NCBI GenBank assembly: GCA_964598235.1
Contig: CAZRAY010000054.1
Span: 1-10,269, forward strand
From: UBA652 sp964598235
GTDB taxonomy: Bacteria; Pseudomonadota; Gammaproteobacteria; Nitrosococcales; Methylophagaceae
Direction: 5' to 3'
Length of the DNA: 10,269 bases
Positions 5,775 through 10,269 of the stretch are shown piece by piece. Within the stretch, counting starts at the first letter, position 1; each line of letters begins with the position of its first letter. The position numbers were made by a program, and so were the translations under genes. The notes beneath the pieces were generated by a model that worked only from the letters and a program-made list of their open reading frames with translations, was not told where the DNA came from and made no database searches.

Positions 5775-6446
5775 ATGGCAACAGTATTGGTAACCGGTGC
5801 TAATCGGGGTATTGGATTGCAATTATGTACCCAATTAGTTACACGGGGGATGGATGTAATTGGGGTGTGCCGACAATCCTCACCTGGATTGGCGGCACTG
5901 AATATTGATGTGATTGAAGAGGTTGATGTGAGCGACCCGGCGAATTTAGAAAGTTTAGCCAGCCAGCTTTCAGGGAGAAGAATTGATTGGTTAATCAACA
6001 ACGCGGGCATTGCCGGTGGGATTTCATTAAATGAGATGGATCCGCAGGGAATTGCGGATGCAAAGCGCATGTTCGAAGTGAACAGCCTTGGGCCATTATT
6101 AACAACACATGCTTTGCTCGGATGTTTAGGTGAAGGCAGCAAGGTAGGCATTATTACCAGCCGGATGGGTTCAATTGAGGACAATGATTCGGGGGGAAGT
6201 TATGCCTATCGCATGTCAAAATCTGCGGTAAATGCTGCGGGAAAATCCCTATCCATTGATTTAAAACCGCGGGGAATTGCGGTGGGGATATTACATCCTG
6301 GTTGGGTGAGAACGGATATGACAGGCCATAACGGCCTCATTGATACCGATGAGTCTGCACGCGGGCTATTGGCTCGAATGGATGAACTTAATTTGGAAAA
6401 TACAGGTACTTTTTGGCATACCAATGGAGAAATATTGCCATGGTAG
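5775..6446 (+). CDS. Short-chain dehydrogenase/reductase, C-factor-like
   Basis: 223 residues, a classical short SDR. The nucleotide-binding TGANRGIG is at 7-14, NNAG at 75-78, the structural Asn at N103, the catalytic Ser at S129 (ITSRMGSI) and the catalytic pair Y145/K149 (YRMSK). LHPGWVRTDMTG (173-184) and the closing TGTFWHTNGEILPW are typical of the CsgA/C-factor-like subgroup of unknown substrates. It is probably an NAD(P)-dependent oxidoreductase in the cytosol. AGGAAG 6 bases before the ATG gives a good RBS. It is first in an operon with the kinase-like gene (10-base gap) and the LTA-synthase-like gene (6-base gap). It is not the YciK-type SDR that follows mupP in Pseudomonas: it is on the other strand and lacks the YciK N-terminus. 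Confidence 0.85.
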   Translation: MATVLVTGANRGIGLQLCTQLVTRGMDVIGVCRQSSPGLAALNIDVIEEVDVSDPANLESLASQLSGRRIDWLINNAGIAGGISLNEMDPQGIADAKRMFEVNSLGPLLTTHALLGCLGEGSKVGIITSRMGSIEDNDSGGSYAYRMSKSAVNAAGKSLSIDLKPRGIAVGILHPGWVRTDMTGHNGLIDTDESARGLLARMDELNLENTGTFWHTNGEILPW

Positions 6447-6456
6447 TTTATGATTT

Positions 6457-7359
6457 ATGATGGATCCGTATCAGCAAATTGTACCGACCCAACAAGTTAA
6501 TTTACCCAAGCTGATAAACGCAACAGCGATCCCAGCACGTTTTGACGATAGCACGCATCAATTATGGGCTTTGGAAACAGATCAGGGAGACTTGTTTTTA
6601 AAGCTATGCGACCAACAGGCGGTTGAAAAATCTATTTTCTGGCAGGGGATCGCTGCCTTATTTAATCTTGATTTACCGAGAACGTTGAGTCATTTCAGTC
6701 AGACATACCGTTTGATTGCAGCACATTCACCACTTAAAATACCGCATTTACTGGCTTCGGCTGCATCAGGTGAGACACCGCAATACAAAGGTTTTTTGCT
6801 GACGAATGCATTACAAGGTACGGCCATTGACCCGGAATGTGTGTCGGATGAAATGGTCATGAGTTTTGCGAATCATCTTGCTGCCTTGCATCAGAATACC
6901 CATCCAAACTGGGGGAGTATTCAAAGTGCAGATAAGGCAGCATTAGAATGGCCAAAGGCCTTATGTAAGACATTGACCGATATGGCGACGCAGCAGAAAA
7001 TAATAACGTTACCCGCGGTGCAAGCAGCAATAGCGGCTGCGAAGCACTGTCAGAGTGAACATTTCATACCGTTGATGCTAGATTTACGATGGGATCAGTT
7101 TTTACAGCAAGCGGGTGTATTAACGGCATTAGTTGATTTGGATGCGTTTGTGTATGCCCCACGAGAATTAGATTTTGTATTATTAGAATACTTATTGAAT
7201 GATAGGCAGACTGCTATTTTTACCCAAGCCTATACCCAACATCATGAGATACCTAATATTACCTTTGTGCGTGCACCCTATCGGCTGTTATTGTTTCTAT
7301 TTCAAGTGTTAGCAGAACAGGATGTAGTGGGGTGGCTAAATGCAGAAATACGGTTTTAA
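6457..7359 (+). CDS. Divergent APH-fold phosphotransferase (kinase-like), substrate unknown
   Basis: 300 residues with the outline of the aminoglycoside/choline kinase fold. There is an N-lobe with a candidate ATP lysine K49 (LFLKL), the linker-type segment FLLTNALQGTAI (113-124) and HLAALHQNTHPNWGSI (140-155) as in APH proteins. The catalytic loop is MLDLRWDQFL (207-216) and the metal motif ALVDLDAF (224-231), followed by RELDF. Compared with the usual HGDxxxxN and DWE, the aspartates D209, D227 and D229 remain, but the loop His is replaced and the loop Asn is Gln. It may be an active kinase with altered geometry or a pseudokinase. The start is one of two adjacent ATGs (6457, 6460) and no good RBS is seen. 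It lies between an SDR and a membrane sulfatase-fold enzyme in one operon. Antibiotic resistance is not suggested. Small-molecule kinases such as thiamine kinase share the fold, but nothing here identifies the substrate. Confidence 0.7.
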   Translation: MMDPYQQIVPTQQVNLPKLINATAIPARFDDSTHQLWALETDQGDLFLKLCDQQAVEKSIFWQGIAALFNLDLPRTLSHFSQTYRLIAAHSPLKIPHLLASAASGETPQYKGFLLTNALQGTAIDPECVSDEMVMSFANHLAALHQNTHPNWGSIQSADKAALEWPKALCKTLTDMATQQKIITLPAVQAAIAAAKHCQSEHFIPLMLDLRWDQFLQQAGVLTALVDLDAFVYAPRELDFVLLEYLLNDRQTAIFTQAYTQHHEIPNITFVRAPYRLLLFLFQVLAEQDVVGWLNAEIRF

Positions 7360-7365
7360 TCACGA

Positions 7366-9189
7366 ATGAATTATCGACAATCAAACTTGGCAAGGAAATG
7401 GCATCGCTTATTACGACTGTGGGATAATAGCCTTATCGTTTTATTTATAGGTGGTTTAATACAGGCTTTCTTATTCCGTGCCAGCTATATTGATTCCACA
7501 TTTGGATTAGAATCATCCTGCGAAGGCTGTTATATCTATTCCCTATTTGCACATGATATTGCTTATTTGAGCGTATTATTCCTGATATTCATCGCCTCCT
7601 TTTTGATTCGACGATTTTGGATCTATATCGGGCTGCGTATCACTGCTTTACTGGGTTTGCTGGTTTATGTTGCCGATGTGGTCACCATGCAGCAGTTTTT
7701 TACACGCTTGAAGCTGGGTGATGTACGGCTATACGGGGATCAGTTGGATTTAGTATGGCGACATATCAGTAATACGGGGCTGATGACACAAAACAGTGGG
7801 CTGTTAGCATTCGCCGTTATTGTGAGTGTAGTGATTATTTTGTTACCACCACGCGCTAGAACTCGATCTAAAAGCGCTTGGATATTAACAGCCATTCCAC
7901 TTATCGGAATCGCAACAGGTGCCATGCTAAAACCGCCATCATATGTGCAAGATTGGGCATTAGAGAATATTATTGAGGCCAATAAAACGCCGGGTGTGGC
8001 GACGGGGTATTCAGCAGAAAAAATAGCAGCCGTTATCAAGATTAATCAGGATAAAGAGGTGCTGTGTCAGCCAGGCGGAAATGGCAGAAAAAATATTATA
8101 TTATTAATTTTGGAATCTTGGTCGCCTTATCAAAGTCAATTTTGGTCAGGCAATGAGGATTGGACACCCAAGCTGGATAAATTGGCACGTGAGAACACAG
8201 CCCACACCCAACTTCACGCGGGTGGGTTTGCAACCAGTGAAGGACTTATATCGTTATTGACAGGTATTGAATATATTGCACCGACGAAGCCTTTTTCTGC
8301 AATATGGCCTTTTGAAACCGCATGGAATACAACAGAAACCCTACCTAAAATATTAAAACAACAGGGCTATCATACGAGTTTTATGACATCTGGCAACTTG
8401 AAGTTTTCCTCAAAAGGAAAATGGGTGAAAAACATTGGCTTTGATGTCATAGAAGGGCATGACCAGCCAGATTACCAAGGTCATAAACGATTACATTTTG
8501 ATGCGGTGTCGGATGAAATTTTATATCAGCATGCGGCAAAATATATTGCGGAGAAACAAAACCACCCAACGCCCTTCTTTGTGACGATTGAAAACGTGTC
8601 CACCCACCATCCTTATATTCATCCACTATCGCGAGAGAAAGGTGCTGAGTTGGTGTTCAGATATATGGATGACACCGTTGATGATTTTTATCAGCAGCTT
8701 GTCGAACAGGGATTTTTTGAGCATGGCATGTTGATTATTGTGAGCGATCATCGTGCGATGGTACCGATTACCGCAGAAGAACAAAATCACCTTGGCCGCG
8801 CTGCCGCATCTAGAATCCCGATGATTATGATCAATACCCCCGCACCTGCGGGCAGGATAGATATGATCGCGCATCAGAATGACTTACTCCCCACCTTAAA
8901 GGCATATAGCAGTCAACAAGCTTGTGGAACAGGTGGTGGTCGAAATTTATTTGAACCTGACAAAACAGTGGCAAGATGTGTGTTCCATGCGCGCGGAGAT
9001 GATCGTGACCATCTCGATGTGTTTTGCGATGAAGGAGATGGCACCATTGAGCTGGCGGGGGATAAGACGCATTTTATCAATCAGAAAGGTTTGAATAATG
9101 AGCGTCAGATTGATTTGGTCAATGAATTAAATCAGCATCGTATTTTAGGAGATATCAGACAGCAGAAATTCCAGCAGATAAGAAAATAA
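7366..9189 (+). CDS. LTA synthase-like membrane sulfatase/phosphoglycerol transferase family protein
   Basis: 607 residues. Five hydrophobic segments (about 22-40, 58-82, 86-106, 145-162, 170-187) precede a large domain expected in the periplasm, the layout of LtaS/OpgB-type enzymes. Alkaline-phosphatase-fold active-site elements are in order: NIILLILESW with metal ligand E250, GGFATSEGL with probable nucleophile T290, NVSTHHPY (410-417), VSDHR with metal ligands D461/H462, and IAHQNDLLPTL with H503. The family moves or hydrolyses phosphate, phosphoglycerol or phosphoethanolamine groups on lipids and glycans. Here the substrate is unknown; osmoregulated glucan or lipid modification are options. 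The ATG follows the kinase-like gene by 6 bases with no clear RBS, suggesting coupling. Cysteine pairs at C52/C55, and at C520, C538 and C554 late in the chain, could form disulfides in the periplasm. Its 3' end is 13 bases from the convergent pnuC-family gene, with no clear terminator. Confidence 0.8.
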   Translation: MNYRQSNLARKWHRLLRLWDNSLIVLFIGGLIQAFLFRASYIDSTFGLESSCEGCYIYSLFAHDIAYLSVLFLIFIASFLIRRFWIYIGLRITALLGLLVYVADVVTMQQFFTRLKLGDVRLYGDQLDLVWRHISNTGLMTQNSGLLAFAVIVSVVIILLPPRARTRSKSAWILTAIPLIGIATGAMLKPPSYVQDWALENIIEANKTPGVATGYSAEKIAAVIKINQDKEVLCQPGGNGRKNIILLILESWSPYQSQFWSGNEDWTPKLDKLARENTAHTQLHAGGFATSEGLISLLTGIEYIAPTKPFSAIWPFETAWNTTETLPKILKQQGYHTSFMTSGNLKFSSKGKWVKNIGFDVIEGHDQPDYQGHKRLHFDAVSDEILYQHAAKYIAEKQNHPTPFFVTIENVSTHHPYIHPLSREKGAELVFRYMDDTVDDFYQQLVEQGFFEHGMLIIVSDHRAMVPITAEEQNHLGRAAASRIPMIMINTPAPAGRIDMIAHQNDLLPTLKAYSSQQACGTGGGRNLFEPDKTVARCVFHARGDDRDHLDVFCDEGDGTIELAGDKTHFINQKGLNNERQIDLVNELNQHRILGDIRQQKFQQIRK

Positions 9190-9202
9190 TAAAGATTAGC
9201 TG

Positions 9203-9808
9203 CTAGTGGGTGAAAGCCTTTTTCCAACTGAGAAAACCAATAATAGCCAAGGTTAGATAAACACAATACATGACGATAGTGGCGTAATAACCATTTTGAG
9301 CATAGAGCATAATCGCAGCAATATCAATGATGATCCAATAGAGCCAGTTCTGTAATACTTTTTTTGCCATTAGCCAAGTATTGAGTACGGAGAAGACAGT
9401 GACGCCTGCGTCAAGGAAAGGATTCTGAGAAATAGCTGATGCAGTGAGGTAAATGCCAACAATAGCGGTAAGCAGAGTACCAAACGCAACAAATTTTAAC
9501 TGTTTTGGTAGGCTCCAACTACTGATGGCAAGACTATCATCGATATTACTATGCTGGTGCCAGAGTAGATAGCCATAAACCGCCATGCCCATATAGTAAA
9601 AATTGAGCAGGGCTTGCATGGGGAGCTGACCTTCCCAGAAAATAAGGGTGTAAATCAATGTGCTGACAAAAGCGAGCGGCCAACACCATTGGGATTCACG
9701 CGCCGCGAGAATAACATAAGCCACACCGAGTAATGCAGCCACTACCTCCCAGCCTGATAGGGCTAGAAGGGCAGCAGTAATCGTATTGAATAAGTTTGAA
9801 TCAAACAT
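9203..9808 (-). CDS. pnuT: PnuC-family vitamin permease, probably thiamine (PnuT type)
   Basis: 201 residues from the ATG at 9808; a TTG at 9814 would add two residues. Six to seven transmembrane helices run through the chain. The family block NFYYMGMAVYGYLLWHQ and the C-terminal WLMAKKVLQNWLYWIIID ... GYYATIVMYCVYLTLAIIGF..W match PnuC transporters. PnuC members carry nicotinamide riboside, PnuT members thiamine, by facilitated diffusion with trapping by phosphorylation inside. The thiamine choice comes from context: the gene overlaps by 8 bases a YkoF-like thiamine-binding protein gene and follows a TonB-dependent receptor, the arrangement described for thiamine-regulated pnuT loci in other gammaproteobacteria. 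No NAD genes are nearby. Sequence alone does not settle the substrate. Confidence 0.8.
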   Translation of the reverse strand: MFDSNLFNTITAALLALSGWEVVAALLGVAYVILAARESQWCWPLAFVSTLIYTLIFWEGQLPMQALLNFYYMGMAVYGYLLWHQHSNIDDSLAISSWSLPKQLKFVAFGTLLTAIVGIYLTASAISQNPFLDAGVTVFSVLNTWLMAKKVLQNWLYWIIIDIAAIMLYAQNGYYATIVMYCVYLTLAIIGFLSWKKAFTH

Positions 9809-10061
9809 CAACAATATCGGCGCGATCCATTCCGACTAGTTTGAGTACAAAGACCGATTCAGCGAGCTTAGAAAACACGGCTTCTACCTCTGTATTTAAA
9901 CAAGCCATAACATCCTGATATTCACCAAATATTTGGGTGCCTAAACTATTTCTTTTCACGATAAGCTTGGGGTTTTTCTCTAACTGAGCAATAAAGGCGA
10001 GAATAGGGTCTGCATAATCTTTATTGAGGGGATAGAGGCTAATATCAACAGAAATTCGCAT
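9801..10061 (-). CDS. Small YkoF-like thiamine-binding domain protein
   Basis: 86 residues with no signal peptide. The pattern RISVDISLYPL (2-12), RNSLGTQIFGEYQDVM (37-52) and FVLKLVG (71-77) matches the YkoF/MTH1187-like ferredoxin fold, where the first strand and the T..GE segment line the ligand site. Bacillus YkoF has two such domains and binds thiamine; this is a single-domain form that would work as a dimer. GGAG lies 7 bases before the ATG. The gene starts 14 bases after the receptor stop and runs into the permease gene, so the three are one operon. The likely role is to hold or hand on thiamine at the permease in the cytosol; the side of the membrane is inferred from the missing signal. 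Confidence 0.72.
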   Translation of the reverse strand: MRISVDISLYPLNKDYADPILAFIAQLEKNPKLIVKRNSLGTQIFGEYQDVMACLNTEVEAVFSKLAESVFVLKLVGMDRADIVDV

Positions 10062-10075
10062 GATGGGCTCCTTAA

Positions 10076-10269
10076 TCAGTAGTCGTAAGCAATGGATAAA
10101 CCGACAACACGCGGTTCTCCTTGCTGGATATAGGTTTCTGTAATGTAACCATTGCCTGGATTATTACCAAAGCTGCCAAATCCGCGCACAGCATAGTCTT
10201 TATCAAATAGATTACGACCCCAGAGACTGATTTTCCAAGCGTCATTCCGATATTCTAAGCTACTATTAA
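10076..10269 (-). CDS. TonB-dependent outer-membrane receptor, C-terminal 63 residues
   Basis: Open from the right edge to the TGA at 10076-10078. The fragment contains WGRNLFDKDYAVRGFGSFG, the W.RNLFD+.Y block that precedes the last strands of nearly all TonB-dependent receptors. It ends QQGEPRVVGLSIAYDY with the aromatic residue needed for barrel assembly. The N-terminal plug, TonB box and most of the barrel are outside the window. With the downstream YkoF-like and PnuC-family genes it is most likely a thiamine (or thiamine-precursor) receptor. Any TPP riboswitch would be upstream of it, beyond 10269. Confidence 0.88.
   Translation of the reverse strand, partial: NSSLEYRNDAWKISLWGRNLFDKDYAVRGFGSFGNNPGNGYITETYIQQGEPRVVGLSIAYDY

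Noticed and set aside
6457..7359. Aminoglycoside resistance gene
   Set aside because: Only the general fold matches; the catalytic loop is altered and the neighbours are an SDR and an envelope enzyme, with no mobile element.
9190..9240. Terminator between the two convergent genes at 9189/9203
   Set aside because: Only very short or mismatched stems were found (TAGC/GCTA with one base between; GGTGAAA against TTTTTCC), too weak to call.

Overview
The window looks like chromosomal DNA of a moderately AT-rich gammaproteobacterium. The block mtaD-ubiG-mupP has the order known from Pseudomonas (PA3170-PA3171-PA3172). UbiG ubiquinone synthesis and a TonB-dependent receptor also point to a Gram-negative with respiratory quinone. 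The base composition is lower in GC than Pseudomonas, so I suspect a marine or methylotroph-like lineage, but the sequence does not fix the genus. I see no IS element, phage core gene, tRNA, rRNA or CRISPR array.

Layout. (1) 1-1159, minus strand: two exported proteins with overlapping genes. The first (TTG start) carries calcium-binding-type Asp repeats and a C-terminal sorting-signal-like tail. The second is a collagen-like Gly-X-Y protein that runs off the left edge. (2) 1160-1472: an AT-rich divergent intergenic region with a good sigma-54 (-24/-12) match aimed at the surface-protein operon. A 7-bp-arm palindrome sits about 130 bp upstream of the predicted start, where an enhancer-binding regulator would bind. 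(3) 1473-2147, plus: a lone YIP1-family membrane protein. A hairpin that also forms the last codons of the facing gene separates it from the next operon. (4) 5713-2150, minus: a tightly overlapping operon of mtaD (methylthioadenosine/SAH deaminase), ubiG, mupP (MurNAc-6-P phosphatase type) and an hpnC-type squalene-pathway synthase with no hpnD/hpnE beside it. (5) 5775-9189, plus: a second operon of a C-factor-like short-chain dehydrogenase, a divergent APH-fold kinase and a five-TM LTA-synthase-like sulfatase/phosphotransferase. (6) 10269-9203, minus: a probable thiamine-uptake operon made of the 3' end of a TonB-dependent receptor gene, a YkoF-like small thiamine-binding protein and a PnuC/PnuT-family permease.

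How they fit together. Operon 4 is housekeeping and salvage metabolism (methylthioadenosine, ubiquinone, cell-wall sugar recycling) plus one isoprenoid step. Operon 6 would move thiamine across the outer membrane, bind it and carry it across the inner membrane. Operons 1 and 5 are the least described parts: a regulated surface-protein pair, and a kinase/membrane-hydrolase pair probably acting on an envelope or headgroup substrate.
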